64,000 nt of DNA, taken from the NCBI RefSeq assembly GCF_963675165.1, contig NC_087392.1:5145942-5209941 (forward strand), in the 5' to 3' direction. The notes under the pieces are model-generated. The model saw only the letters and a list, made by a program, of their open reading frames with translations. It made no database searches and was not told where the DNA came from. The translations under genes and the position numbers were made by a program. How positions within the stretch are numbered: the stretch's first letter is position 1; every line of letters begins with the position of its first letter. Positions 36,339 to 50,600 of the stretch are shown here, one piece after another. Source of the DNA: Halichondria panicea. Taxonomy: Eukaryota > Porifera > Demospongiae > Suberitida > Halichondriidae.

Positions 36339-39300
36339 TGGCTAGGATTGCCAAATAGCGTGGAAAAACATGTGAATGAAGTTGTAACGGATTTGAGTAA
36401 TGTTCTCGCCGATTTCTTGTTTCCATGCTTTTTGGTGTTTCCCCCGGCCAATCTTAGCAACTTTTCACACTGCAAATGCTTTTCTAGTCGGATTGACAAT
36501 GCTGTAATTGTAATCTTTGCATTTTTCATTGCAGTTCTCCGCAGAGGTCAAAGGTGAGTCCTCCGCAGAAGTCAAAGGGGACTTCTCGTTCCCGCACCCA
36601 GAGCCACGCCCCTGCTCGGTATGCCACTAAGGGGTGGGTCAGTCGCTATCGCCCCGGGGTACCAGTTTCGATACCAGGTGAAAGTTCACGAGAGAGCCTC
36701 ATGCAGGCAGAGCTGAGACAGAAGGAGAAAGAGTTCTGTGATCCTATGGACATCCGTGTCTTGTGTGTCACCTGGAATGTCAACGGTCGTGATCCCAAGG
36801 GAACGCTAGATGATCTACTGATATCGTTTAATGATAAGGAGCTTCCCCCTGACATCTATGCCATAGGGTGAGGGAGTGTGTGTGTGTTTGTGTGTGTGTG
36901 TGCTCATGGCTGTAGCCTCCCCCCCCCGTACTTAAGCTCTGTAGTCCCATGTAACTTTATATGGTACACTGCAACCATGAATTTATTGTGGTTGAACTTG
37001 TTGCTATGTGTGTATCATAGTCTAACTATTAAACTACCATATTACTAGAATATTTTGCGAGCATCAAACATAACATCAAACGAACTTTGCGATGGTTGAT
37101 CAATTCGCAAAAATAAAATTGCAAAACCTTGCCAGAACGCAATCGCTTAGATCGCAAATGGTCAATTGTTCTGCTGATTTGGTTCATCCGCAAAATGTTC
37201 TAGTAATACGGTATACAGTAACACTCTTACATACCGGCTGGTATTGACTGTGACCATACATATACTAATGTACATGTCCTTTGACCAATGAGATCAGTGA
37301 TGTAATGGCCCACAGGTTTCAGGAGTTGGACCTGACAACACAGACACTCTTGCTCAACAGTGAGAGTGAGAAGGAGGATCTCTGGGTGTCCGTGGTGGAG
37401 GCCACTCTCCGCAAGACCAAGATGAATTACATCAAGGTCAGGCCACACAAGCATGACATTGTACACATATGTCAATTTCTACTTTTGATTGGCCACAAGT
37501 TTTGTTTGACTGATCCAATTTCAACGATTTTAGGATTTTATGAAAATCACAATCACTATAGCTTTCAGATGCCAACGCTTTTTTTATTAAAAATAGGCCT
37601 GAAAATGACTTAACACACAGCCTCTTATTGAGCTATCTTTAAGCTTTCAGAAAAATGTAATCAGGACCATCTTAACTGAAGTTATGGCCATTCAAAGATG
37701 CTACAGCTAACCAACGTGTAGTATGACCTTAATTATACATGTACATGTACAGCAGAACTGAGAGATGTGCGTGCCCACTTTATACAGTGTGTGTTGTATT
37801 CCTGCAGTTGTGCTGTGTGCGACTGGTAGGGATCATGCTACTAGTATACATCAAAGAGAGCTACTGGAGTCACACTACTGACGTTGAGGTGGACACTGTT
37901 AAGACTGGGGCTGGTGGAATCATGGTGAGTGTGGTTGCTCTTCAAGGGTCGCTCTGTAGTTATCCAATTTCTGCTTGGTGTAGGGCAACAAAGGAGGAGT
38001 AGGTGTGCACTTTAACCTCTACCATACGTCCCTCTGTTTCGTGAACTCTCACCTCTCTGCTCACATGGACGAAGTGGAGAAGAGGAATCAGGTACATTTG
38101 TGTTAGGTGCTGGCAGGAGTTCATGTGCTGTGGATAGCTTTGTTCAGTGGATAGACTGTGTGTGTGTGTGCACTGTGTGTGTGTGTGCACTGTGTATACA
38201 CTATGCAAGTTCCCATTATTACTGTGTGTGTGTTTGCAGGAGTATGCATCGATCATGAACAAGATGATGTTCACTCATGACTTCACCTACGACATTGAGC
38301 ATCATGAGTAAGCACACACACCGCCCACACACCACCTGTTGACATGTGCTTCATGTAGCCTATGTCCGTACATGTACATGTTTAGGAGCTGTACAATACA
38401 TTAGGTTTGAGCCCACGACTAAAGCCCCCCCCCCCCCCACACACACACACAGCATGATATTTTGGTTGGGAGATCTCAACTATCGTATCCAAAGCTCCCC
38501 TGCACTCACAGTGGAGCTCATCAAGTACAATGCTGATGCCTATCAACTCTCTACCCTGCTCAAACACGACCAGCTGCTCCTGGAGATGAAGCATAATAAT
38601 GCATTCCTCTCGTTCACTGAAGCACCCATCGACTTCAAGCCCTCCTACAAGTACGACCCCAACACTGACGACTGGGACTCTAGGTGAGTATATCCATGGC
38701 AACCAGCTAGCGTAGGCAGTGTTACAGCTGTAGTTTTTAGTTTTAGCTAGCTAGCATATTAATTGTGTTACTCAAAAACGCAGTAAGCCTCAAGATTTCT
38801 TTTGTACAATAGCGGACATTGGTTTTGAAATTTTTTTTTATACATCATGAAAATTGACTATGTTGTGACCCCTCCCCCCTCCAGTGAGAAGGGTCGAGCC
38901 CCGGCCTGGTGTGATCGTATCCTGTACTCTGGTAAAGGCATCACTCAGTTCAGCTACTCCTCCCACCCCAGCCTCAATATCTCTGACCACAAACCAGTCT
39001 CAGCTCTCTTTGAGACCACCGTAAGAAGACCTCTTTGTTGTCATTTATCGTGTTCCCTTTTGCAAGGCATTGTTTGAAGCTATTCTACTCTTGCATGACT
39101 GTAGTGTAGTTATACTGTACGGCATTCTTATATGTAGTACTTGTTTTGTAGAGGCCCTCCCTCCACTTGATTTAGCTCTTGATAGCTTTCACAGTTTGTT
39201 AGTGACTATGTATGCAGTGTATAGGTTATCTGGTAGCCCCTCCCCCTGTAGATGCGTGTGGTGGTGCCGTCCAAAGAGAAGGAGGTATTGGAACAGGTGA

Positions 39301-41607
39301 CCTGGAGACTGGACAAACTAGAGAACGACACACTACCACAAGTGGACCTCTCCTCCCTTGAGGTAAGCCTCTATACACTGTTAGTAGCTCCATTCCATAC
39401 CATGCAATGTCTTCATTCCATACCACGCCCTACCTCTATTCCATACTGTACCCTACCTCCAGTTCAAGTTCCCTGATATTGGATTCATGGAGCCCCATAC
39501 CAAACGACTAGTGGTGACCAATACTGGCAATCGGCCTGTTCATATCTCCTTCATACCCAAACTGGACGACACAGTGGTCTGCAAGCCGTGGCTGGACGTG
39601 AAGCCACTCTCAACTGTTATGCATCCCCGTGAGTCTGTGTGGGAGTGGTTTTCCTCAATACCAATTCCAAAATTTGTATCCCTGTAACTGTCCTGTTCCT
39701 TGAAAGATTAGTATTTACAATTTACCTCATAGTCTACGGAGCTGCTTTGTTCTAACTAAGTCCCTCCCCACCCACACCACACACCACCCACACACACACA
39801 CCACACACGCACTAGTGGAGGATGCTGTGATCCTGCTCACTGTGAACATTGACGAGGACTCCGCCTCCCTCCTAAACAGCGGGAAAGATCTACTAGAGGA
39901 CATCCTAGTCCTGCACCTAGGCAAGGGAAAGGACTTCTTCATCACTGTCTCTGGAAACTATCAGCCATCTTGTTTTGGGTCATCCCTAGAGACGCTTGTG
40001 CAGCTGCACACGTATATACGAGAGGTGCCCGTCGCACAATTGGTAGACCTGGTATGTTGGTCCCTCTGTGTATGTGTGTGTGTACTTTGACCTTGGTCCT
40101 TTGACCCTGTAGACATCATCGTGGGAGGATTGCTCTATAGATCAGGTAATCACTGAGAATGGGGAGGAGTCTCATCTCATCTCATTGACCCCACCTCCCC
40201 TCGATATTCCAAAGGAACTGTTTGCACTTGTTGACCATATCAGGAAGCATGGACTATCTACGGTGAGGTCATGTCACTATAGTGTGTGTGTTGTGTAGAG
40301 TGTGGAGTGTGGAGTGTGTAGTGACCGTTTAGTTACTTATATAGCGTGACATTTTTGAGGGGCTTAATTTTCCCTGTTTTCATGGATTAGCAATCCTCGA
40401 AAATTTGGTCCACGAAATGCTTAGCTAACAAGACACAACGTCATTGACTAAATACCACGAACCTAATTCAACGAAATGCTTTTAGAGGCCATTCCACAAA
40501 ATTAAGTGCCTTGAAAATTTAGCTCTATACGGTATAATTATACATGGATGTGCTTACACTATATTAATCGGTGGTGGCACTAGTCACCTCTAGGCAAATA
40601 ACTAACAGGTCTAGTTTACTGCACAAAAAGACAGTTGTGTGATTGAAGATTGAAAATAGCCATGCACCGCTTCAAAAGTTAGTTATTGTACCCTCCCCCT
40701 ATCACGTACTTATAACTATATCACATGACAATGTCACATGACCCAGGAGTCCCTGTTCACGGATGGCGGTAGACGCAGTGAGGTAACAACCATCAGAGAG
40801 ATGCTAGACACTGGTGGACCTGAGATGCCTGGCACTGTGTTCTCAGTGGCTGCTGCTCTCATCTTCTTCCTATCTTCACTGGCTGAACCAGTGGTCCCAG
40901 TACAGCTCCATGGCAAGTGTATAGAGGCTGCCAACAACCCGATACTCTGTAGACAGGTGGGTGGAGTCTATAGGGAGGAGGGTGGGGTCTAGATGGAGGG
41001 AAGGGTTTTTAAGTACAGTCACCACTGTAAAGAATCCAAGCTACTACAGAATTGGGATTGCCTCATTTAATTGATCAATGTTGCGTTAATTGTTTTGCCA
41101 GATACGTGTCTGTATATTTTATGGTTGGTTTGTTTCCAGTCGACTATGATGCACTGTTTTGCTCTCCTCAGATCTTGCCCCAGATGCCTCCAGTCCACAG
41201 ACACACCTTCGTGTTCCTCATCACCTTCATGAAGAAACTACTCGACCACTCATTCTCTAACGGGCTGGAGCCTAAAGTATTAGGTAAGGAGAGTATCTCT
41301 CTAGTTATACTTTGTGGAGAGGCGTCACGTCATCTTATACAGTCAGGCATATTATGATCAGGGGCATTGTATATAATTATAGTGTACTATAGCTCTTCTG
41401 ACCTACTGCATTACCTCAAGTATTACCCCCACCCACACACACGCCCACACCACCGCCCACACAGCTGAGCTGTTTGGTGAGGTACTCCTGAGGGCACCTC
41501 TAAAGGAGAGGAAGGCCAGGGGTCGGAGGTCAACCACCAGCTCCAAGAAAAAGGCCCTATTCCTGTTCCAGTTTCTAATTCATGACTTGACTATCACCTA
41601 CAACTAA
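33560..41607 (+). CDS. OCRL: OCRL/INPP5B-type inositol polyphosphate 5-phosphatase
   Basis: Eighteen phase-consistent exons: 33560-33656, 33963-34094, 35100-35297, 35645-36215, 36535-36867, 37316-37436, 37808-37924, 37984-38091, 38240-38307, 38453-38683, 38885-39020, 39252-39362, 39463-39628, 39816-40051, 40113-40262, 40747-40956, 41172-41283 and 41465-41607, giving 1079 residues. An N-terminal PH-like region (about 1-140) is followed by a long Ser/Pro-rich linker (about 143-390) with LLDDFDPL and two NPF motifs. The 5-phosphatase domain has the catalytic motifs [29 protein letters not shown] and SDHKPV. An ASH domain ([20 protein letters not shown]) and a RhoGAP-like C-terminus follow. The enzyme removes the 5-phosphate of PI(4,5)P2 on endosomes, Golgi and clathrin-coated membranes (known). 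A single gene here; OCRL and INPP5B cannot be separated, so the symbol is the family name. Confidence 0.95.
34126..34667. mobile_element. 542-bp MITE with CAGTACTTTTCAAG ends and TA duplication
   Basis: The left repeat cagtacttttcaagtaggttgaat onward (about 75 bp, through gtgagtactcacaccactaaaccacaaa) is mirrored at the right end, finishing at cttgaaaagtactg. TA flanks both ends. It lies in intron 2 of the OCRL gene and its first bases overlap sequence close to the splice donor. Confidence 0.9.
37037..37211. mobile_element. MITE with CCGTATTACTAGAATATTTTGCG ends
   Basis: It runs from ccatattactagaatattttgcgag to cgcaaaatgttctagtaatacgg, with TA on each side, 175 bp. It lies in an OCRL intron. 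Relatives occur at 48810 and 52159. Confidence 0.88.
37480..37700. repeat. Old dispersed repeat (ends in agttatggc-gtt-aaagatg)
   Basis: The segment with agctttcagaaaa-tg and tgaagttatggccattcaaagatg resembles 19850-20090 (CNOT11 intron) and 45790-45930 (CCDC57 intron). The family is diverged and its ends were not resolved. Confidence 0.45.
40336..40532. mobile_element. CCGTATAG-family MITE
   Basis: It lies between gttta and tataatt with the right end aatttagctctatacgg-TA. The left end cttatatagcgtgacatttttg is a diverged copy of the family start. Internal halves mirror each other (gattagcaatcc, agaggcc). It lies in an OCRL intron. Confidence 0.75.
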
Positions 41608-41727
41608 ATAGCTAGTGGCTCTAGAATTTTTACTTCTAATTATGGTTTAGTGGAATTGTGAAATTATGTGAAATGATTATTATTATTATATATACAATTT
41701 TTGATGAAATTTACTAAAATTCAGTTA

Positions 41728-44617
41728 TTAGTCTCTAATATTGTAGTTTCGAACAAGTTTTTTGTTTTTCTTTAATAGAGGCCTCCTCTGTTGATGACCT
41801 TTAAACTTTGAACCTGGACGTATGCTCCCATGAACTTGGTGACCAACGAGCTCTAATACAGCGTCCATTTGTGGGTGTGGTTCTGCAGGGGTTGAGGTGT
41901 GTTGGGGGCTCCCACTATCAGTCAACTCTTGCTCAACCATTCCTAGTACACTGTCCAATGATCCCGGCGATGAGTCAGTGAATCTTAGAGGGGGGAATTC
42001 CCCAGACAATAGGGGAAATTCCCCAACAGTAGGGGAAAGTCCCTTGTAAGATGAGGGAAGTTCCCTCGGGCTAGCAACCTCTTCATCAACAGTGGACGGT
42101 TTCGATTGGACAACTTGTTCAGTAACTACTTCAAATGTTTCAGTTTGCGATTGTGTGTCCCTCTTTTGTACAAGGGAAGAGGAGGGTTGTACTTTAATTT
42201 GCTGAGTCAGCTGTTCTTTCTCTCTCAGTAAGGCGATGATAACGTGTGTAGCATGGACCAGTTTAGCATGTACCTTGCTCTGAGGCACTTGACAACTCTT
42301 GAGGGAGTAGAGCTAGAGGAGGGAGGGGAGGGTAACATGAGGAGGGAGGGGAGGGCAACATGAGGAGGGAGGGGGGGGGCAACATGAGGAGGGAGGGGGG
42401 GGGCAACATGAGGAGGGAGGGGGGGGCAACATGAGGAGGGAGGGGAGGGCAACATGAGAAGGGAGGGGGGGCAACATGAGGAGGGGAGGGCAACATGAGG
42501 AGGGAGGGGGGGGCAACATGAGGAGGGGAGGGCAACATGAGAAGGGAGGGGAGGGGCAACATGAGGAGGGAGGGGAGGGGCAACATGAGGAGGGAGGAGG
42601 GGGCAACATGAGGAGGGGAGGGCAACATGAGGAGGGAGGGGGGGGCAACATGAGGAGGGAGGGGGGGCAACATGAGGAGGGGAGGGCAACATGAGAAGGG
42701 AGGGGAGGGGAAACATGAGGAGGGAGGGGAGGTGCAACATGAGGATGGAGGGGAGGGAAACATGAGGAGGGAGGGGAGGGCAACATGAGGAGGGAGGGGA
42801 GGGCAACATGAGAAGGGAGGGGGGCAACATGAGGAGGGGAGGGCAACATGAGGAGGGAGGGGGGGCAACATGAGGAGGGGAGGGCAACATGAGAAGGGAG
42901 GGGAGGGGCAACATGAGGAGGGAGGGGAGGTGCAACATGAGGATGGAGGGGAGGGCAACATGAGGAGGGAGGGGAGGGGCAACATGAGGAGGGAGGGGAG
43001 GGCAACATGAGGAGGGAGGGGGGGGGCAACATGAGGAGGGGAGGGCAACATGAGGAGGGAGGGGGGGGGCAACATGAGGAGGGAGGGGGGGCAACATGAG
43101 GAGGGGAGGGCAACATGAGAAGGGAGGGGAGGGGAAACATGAGGAGGGAGGGGAGGTGCAACATGAGGATGGAGGGGAGGGAAACATGAGGAGGGAGGGG
43201 AGGTGCAACATGAGGAGGGAGGGGAGGTGCAACATGAGGATGGAGGGGAGGGCAACATGAGGAGGGAGGGGAGGGGCAACATGAGGAGGGGAGGGCAACA
43301 TGAGAAGGGAGGGGAGGGGAAACATGAGGAGGGAGGGGAGGTGCAACATGAGGAGGGAGGGGAGGGAAACATGAGGAGGGAGGGGAGGTGCAACATGAGG
43401 ATGGAGGGGAGGGCAACATGAGGAGGGAGGGGAGGGGCAACATGAGGAGGGAGGGGAGGGCAACATGAGAAGGGAGGAGGGGAGGGCAACATGAGGAGGG
43501 AGGGGAGGGCAACATGAGGAGGGAGGGGAGGGCAACATGAGAAGGGAGGGGAGGGCAACATGAGGAGGGAGGGGAGGGCAACATGAGGAGGGAGGGGAGG
43601 GCAACATGAGGAGGGAGGGGAGGGCAACATGAGGAGGGAGAAGGGGAGGGTAACATGAGAAGGGAGGGGAGGGGTAACATGAGGAGGGAGGGGAGGGCAA
43701 CATGAGGAGGGAGGAGGGGGTAACATGAGGAGGGAGGAGGGGGCAACATGAGGAGGGAGGAGGGAGGGGAGGTGCAGCATGAGGAGGGAGGGGAGGGCAA
43801 CATGAGGAGGGAGGGGAGGGGCAACATGAGGAGGGAGGGGAGGGCAACATGAACATGAGGAGGGGCACACACATAGGTCTGAAATCAAGAGGTTACAAGT
43901 ATAGAAGGAAGAGGAAGGGGCTACAAAGCCACTAGAATTGAACATGAATTGCCAAGGCCATGCATATAATGCAATTATACATGATGTTTAGGTCTCTTGA
44001 GATTCTTAAAAGTTATGGGCACTCAAAGATCATGCCTCAATATGCTACAGTCATTGTTTCTGTAAATAGGATATACTCTGACCTTCTCCTTGTGCTCCTG
44101 CAGCAGTCCCTCCAGTCTCCCCATTCCAATACGACACTGCGCCAGTTCACATTCCAACCCACTCTTGTCTCTCTGCATCGCTGCAATCGTGTCACTGAGG
44201 GCTATCACATGAGTCCTGTGAGCCTCCTCGCTAATCACATGACTCCTGTGAGCATCCTCGCTAGTCACATGACTCCTACCAGCTCTCTCAACTGATGGAC
44301 TACGAGGTGGTTTTTCGGCCGAGACTTGTTTGGATTGTACTTTGACTTCTAGTTCTCTGTTTTTTAATTTTAACTCTGTCAGCTCTCGCTCCATGTAATG
44401 GACGTATGATGTTGAGATCTGATTGGACGGTTCGGCAATTGTTTCGATCTCTTCTCTCATTTGGCGGATAACATTGTGAAGGTCAGAGTTCTGTTGTCGT
44501 AGTTGAGATATCACATAATCGTTATCGTCAGTCACATGATCTCGGGGTTCGGTCACATGACTTGTTGCTTGCTTTGATAGCTTTCCTCTTAGCTCACGAC
44601 ACTCGGCAACCAGCTAC

Positions 44618-44650
<33 letters not shown>

Positions 44651-44660
44651 TGTGTGTGTG

Positions 44661-44693
<33 letters not shown>

Positions 44694-47600
44694 CGTGCGT
44701 GCGTGTGCGTGTGTGTATGTGTGTGTGTGTAAAATACAAAAACTATTATAGTGGTCACCCTTGGGCAGACTAACAGTGCCTGTATTATAGAGGGTGGCCT
44801 GCTAACACAGGTCCAAACACATGCTATGGAGACTTTGGGGCCCATTAACCTGGCTGTATTATAGAGGGTGACCTGCTTAGGAAGACCACATTCCCCGACA
44901 GTATACGGTATCTATACGTAGGTGTCAAGTGGTAGAGGTAACAGTCTCCATGTACTCACTTTGTCTCTGGCGGTAGTGAGTTGTTGGATGGTGTGGTCTG
45001 TCTCCTGTTGTGTGGTAGTCTTCAACTCAAGCTCTCCCTTACACCTACACAATCAGCAACAATGGTACAAGCATCTGTTGTAACAGGTCATTGTGTGCGT
45101 CGTTATGTGTCCAAGCAATGAACAATTGTAGCAATAAAATATTGCTATGCAGTTACACATTAAGTGTGTGTGTGTGTACCTTTCAAGTTCTTGATTGAGG
45201 TGACCCTCTATTGACCTCAGGTGGTCCAACTGGTCCTGTGCTGCCTGTAGCTTGAGGTCCCTCGATACTACCGCCCTCGTCACTTCCTCCACACGCTCAT
45301 CACACTCACGCCTACACACCTCCACAGCCTCATCACATTCACGCTTGCACACATCCAACTTCTCCCTACATCTACACACATCAATATTGCATGAAATACA
45401 TAGTCAGTTCACAGCAAGCACTGGTAATACATAATAATGTATATACAGTCCACGCATAAGGTAATCGCGGTAAGTACATACACACACACACTCACTGATT
45501 AATTTCTGCCTGCTTCTGTTTCAAGCTATCCTGCCACTGCCACTGTAGTCTGCTCAGCTCAGAGTCCTTAGCTTCTAGTTGTCCAGTCAGACTAGAGACA
45601 CTCTCTTCTAGAGCTACCATCTTGCTGCTGTGGGCTTCTCTAGCACTCTTCAGGACACTCTCTTTCTCTCTCAGCCTGCGGTCCAACTCACTGTGGCTGT
45701 GTGGGGGGGAGATAATTTAATCCATTAACAAAAAACGTGACTGCATGGAAGCTTATTATATACATGTAGAAGCTCTTACTTGCACTTCTACACAGACAGA
45801 CAGACGGACACCGATAAAATGTTGGATTTAAACACATCATTTGAAAAGTATTTTTCTAGAAAATCATGAAGTTTTTAAAGTTGGATCGACGATACTGAAG
45901 TTATGGCTGTTGAACGATTTTCAGCTACATGCAACCTATTATATATAAACATGAGTCAAAATAAGTGAAATTTTGCTAAACACGGGCAAATCCACTGTCA
46001 ATCCTATGTAAAACCTACTGGTTTTACTAATACACAACAGTATAACACTTGAAGAGGTTTTCTTTGGACAGCCATGCATATAACAGTTAATACTGACCGT
46101 TTCACAAATTCCTCAGCTTGCTTGCCAAGTTTAGCCTCTGTTTGAGACAATCTCTTCTCTAGATCTCTGATGACTCCATCTTGCAGACTCCCCTGATCCT
46201 CCAAAGCCCACTGCTTCTCTCTGACCTCCTTCTCCACTCTAACCAAATCCTCGGCTCTACTTCTTGACTCCTCTTTGAGCGACGCCATAGCTGACTTGCA
46301 AGCTTCTACCTCTCTTACTGCTACTCTGAGTTTGTCCTCACTGGAGGCGTGTGCAGAGCGGATGTCTTTTGTTCTTGTCTCATATTCGTGTTCCCTCTCT
46401 CTCAGAATTTGCTCAAAATGAGTGGTAATTTCATCCCTCTGACAAGCTAGGTTCCCCTCAAGGTCGACCATCTTCTGTTCTACTTCACGTTGATACACTC
46501 TTAATTGTTGCCTCTCTTTGTCTAGTTCTGCTTGTTGCAATGCTCGTACTGATTGAACTCGAGACTGTACATCGTGTAGTCGCTGGGTACATTGTCTCCT
46601 CACGTCCTCTGTCCCTTCTTGGGCACGAGAGAGCTGCTCCCCTGTTTCAGCCAATTGAACCTGCATGTATATATAATAGTGCATGTTGCATGTGGGGAGG
46701 GTTTGTTATTATAATTATAAAGCTATACTGCTAATCGTAAACACATTCCTAGTAATCATACCAAAGCAACCCCACGCACTTGTTTATACCCATGAGAGCT
46801 AGAGAGAGTACACAATAGCTCAAACAGATTTAAGTAAATGATGTATAGAGAGCTGACTCTAGTGTTGCTACTGGTAGGACTTGTGTCCTCCCAAACTTAC
46901 CCCCAGGAACTGGACGCTGAGGTCATCATCATAGGAGCCGGAATGGCAGGTGTATCAGCTGCAAAACGTTTGGACGAACTCGATATAAAGAACGTTATTA
47001 TTCTTGAAGGTAGCTCAAGAGTTGGTGGCTGGCTAACTAGTGCTGAGTTTGCTGGAGTGAGGGTTTCACTGGGACCTAACTGGATACAAGGAATAGACCC
47101 AGCTTCACCAGAACTACATCCTCTCTATCGTCTAGCACAAGAGTGTCTGCAAGGTGGTATCCGTGGGGTGTACATGAATTATGATTCACTAACAAGCTTT
47201 AACTCTCAAGGACAACAGAACGAACAAGAGCTGCGTTGGGATGATTACGACAATGCTTTGGCAGCAGTAAGGAATTTGCAAAGCGAGTGTGTGAGTCTCC
47301 GACAAGCATTAAACGAGAGTGGCTGGACTCCGACTAATGCTGCAGATAACTGGGTCGAGTGGTTTAATGCAGACTTTTGCTTTGGAGAAGCACCAAATGA
47401 TGTGTCTATACTATCTACAATGGGTAAGTCCTACACGAGCTTTGCAGCACCAGAATCAGAAGGCGAAGATTATTATATAACAGATACAAACGGATATGAG
47501 ACGATTATCGAATGCTTAGCTAATGAAGTAGTTGCAAACGGACAAGGACAACTAGTTTTGAATGCTTTTGTTACAACTATTGATTGGAGCAACGATGATT

Positions 47601-50600
47601 GTGTTTGCATGTCTGTCAATGTTAGTGGAACTATCAACCAGTACTGTAGCAGGTACGCCATATCAACAGTTAGCACAGGAGTACTACAATCAGAGTCCAT
47701 CCAATTCAATCCTGAGCTACCGGAATGGAAAAAAGAAGCTATACAAAAATTTGTCTTGACCAGATACATCCATATTTTTATGGAATTCAGTGAAGTGTTT
47801 TGGAATACAACTGAAATAATCAGATACATTGCTAACGAGAGAGGCTACTACCCTGTGTTTTTCAACTTGAATCTGATCTATCCTGAAAATCCAAAAATTC
47901 TAATGGCAGTAGTTACTGGAGAAGAAGTGGACAGGATACACTCTCAAACAGAAACTGAAACCATAGCAGAAATTGAGCAAATCCTCAGCAAAATCTATCC
48001 CAACAGCAACACCACTGTGGTCGATTGGATCATACCCAATTGGATAGCTAATCCTTTATTTAGAGGGACATTCACATATCTACCCACTGACTTTAAAAGT
48101 AAAGATTTCAAATTGCTAGCAGCCCCGGTGGGAAATCTTCATTTCAGTGGAGAAGCCACTTCTGCTAACTTCAGTGGATTTGTTCATGGGGCCTACTTTT
48201 CTGGGATTGATACAGCAGAGCTAATCGCTAGTCAAATAACTAGTAAGGCAATGTTTGCTCAAGCAGGCTTCATAATCACCGTCCTTGGAATGATTTGTGC
48301 AATATACATGCACTAAAGGGACACATATACTGAGACTAATTATGATATAAACGTATAAGAACACTGAGACTACTATAATTATAATGCAAAAACACTGTAG
48401 AATGTGCAAGAACACTATAGAAAGTGCAAGAACACTAGAATGTGCAAAAACACTGTAGAATGCACCCTCATTGCTAGAAAGCTTTCAGTAGCTAGTATTA
48501 TTTTTGTACACCAGTAGCTTACAACAACCACATAGCTAATAAATGACCCATAATTATACTATGTATGCATACCTTGAGCTGGTTGTTTTTAACCCCCCCC
48601 CCCATGAGTGAATTAACGACATGCTTTCACGCTAGAAAAAGTATCTTCAAATAACAACAATAAATGTGTCCATGCATGCTCGCTGTACATGAACATGTAG
48701 CTTCAACAGATCCATGCATGTGAAAGTTTTGTTAGTAGTAAAACACGTCCTTTCAGACTTGCACTGGCATGTGCATGTGTGGTGGGCGGACTGGGCTATT
48801 CAGTGAATACCGTATTACTAGAATATTTTGCGGATGAAAAACTTAGTTTGCGAATGAGTCAAATCAGCAGAAAATTTGACCCTTTGTAATCTAACTATTG
48901 CGTTCTGGAAAGGAATGGATCGTATAGTAATTACTAGTAATAATTTAGGTTTTGCGATTTTATTGTTGCGTATTGATCAACCCTCGCAAAGTTCGCATAT
49001 GTTTGATGCTCGCAAAATCTAGTAATATACGGTAACACATTTTACTTACCAAATGTGAGTAATTTTCGTGGGCAAGCTGACCTCAAGGAAAATTTACCCC
49101 ATGAAAACGTAGGCGTGGTTTATCGGAACACATGCAATGCAGTGCACATAATGACGCAAATGAAAAAAATTTACTCACAAAATTACCACATTCGAGGTTT
49201 TTTACCCGACAAAAATTACCCACTATACGGTATTGATAAGATCAACACGCATATATAATTATAATTCAACCTCTCTGAAATTCCTCAAAACGCATACCGT
49301 ACCCTCGCGAAAATAAGCCCATCTTGAATAAACGCCCATCCCCTCTTTTGCTTCGAAGTTCTTGCACAAGGGTATTTTCGCTCGATTATAAGCCCACCCA
49401 GAATGAAAATTTTGAGCATGCACAGTAGCTGAATGCCACATGTTGACTATTAATTTTAGTGAAGAAAGGATGTTTTAGGTAGTAGCTGGTACGACTATAC
49501 TCCTTTGGACCAAGATCAGACATATAACTTTCTCTGTATGGATCTGTTTGCCCTTGAAGATGTATATGCAGGGAACAAGTAGTCCTATATGCAGAGAAAA
49601 GAAAATACAAAGTCCAAGAAAGTTATCACACAGGCCAATTTTGCAGGTTACCTTGCCTTGGTTTTCTGAAACAAAGTACCTGATAGCTGCTCTCTAGGAG
49701 TATGACCTACCATCCTTTGGGAAGTTTCTGCTACATCTGACATCGACACAAGTGACAAGCAACGAATATCGAATAGAGTCAAGAGTCCACTTCTTCATGT
49801 TCATTCTCTTGTCATGCTTTAATCATACTCATGCATTAGTTTATAACATTGTTGTTGTCAATGAAATGTTCATACTAAAATGAAAATACAAATAAAGATT
49901 GTCATAGAGTAAAGTAAACCTCGATTTGAGGCTGCGGGTGGGCGTATATTGGAATGAAAACTCGCCCTTCGAGATTAAATGCCCAGTCCCCTAATAAGCC
50001 TAGACTTCTTGCAGAAAAGGGTGGGCGTATTTTCGCGAGGGTACGATATATACATTCCAAGTTCAACAAGGCAGTTGTATAGCTCACATAACTTTAGATA
50101 TAGGATGTATAGAGAGTTGACTCTAGTGTTGCTACTGTATACATTCCAAGTTCACCAAGGCAGTTGTAGCTCACTAGATATAGGATGTATAGAGAGTTGA
50201 CTCTAGTGTTGTTACTGGTAGGACTTGTGTCCTCCCAAACCTGCTCCCAGGAACTGGACGCTGAGGTCATCATCATAGGAGCGGGAATGGCAGGTGTATC
50301 AGCTGCAAAACGTTTGGACGAACTCGATATAAAGAACGTTCTTATTCTTGAAGGAAGCTCAAGAGTTGGTGGTCGGGTTACTAGTACTGAGTTTGCTGGA
50401 GTGAGGGTTTCACTGGGAGCTACCTGGATACAAGGAATAGACCCAGCTTCACCAGAACTACATCCTCTCTATCGTCTAGCACAAGAGTGTCTGCAAGGTG
50501 GTATCCGTGGATTCTACAGTGACTACGATTCTTCAACTAACTACAACGAACAAGGACAAGCGAACGAACAAGAACTACGTTACGATGATTACTATAATGC

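Noticed and set aside
42225-43945. Three overlapping 500-560 codon minus-strand frames rich in PSPPSSCC repeats
   Set aside because: They are translations of the purine-rich minisatellite in all three frames; no splice or start context, and the region is a CCDC57 intron.
44618-44730. Z-DNA regulatory element
   Set aside because: Long GT/GC dinucleotide runs can form Z-DNA, but the tract is one of several microsatellites and nothing else points to regulation.
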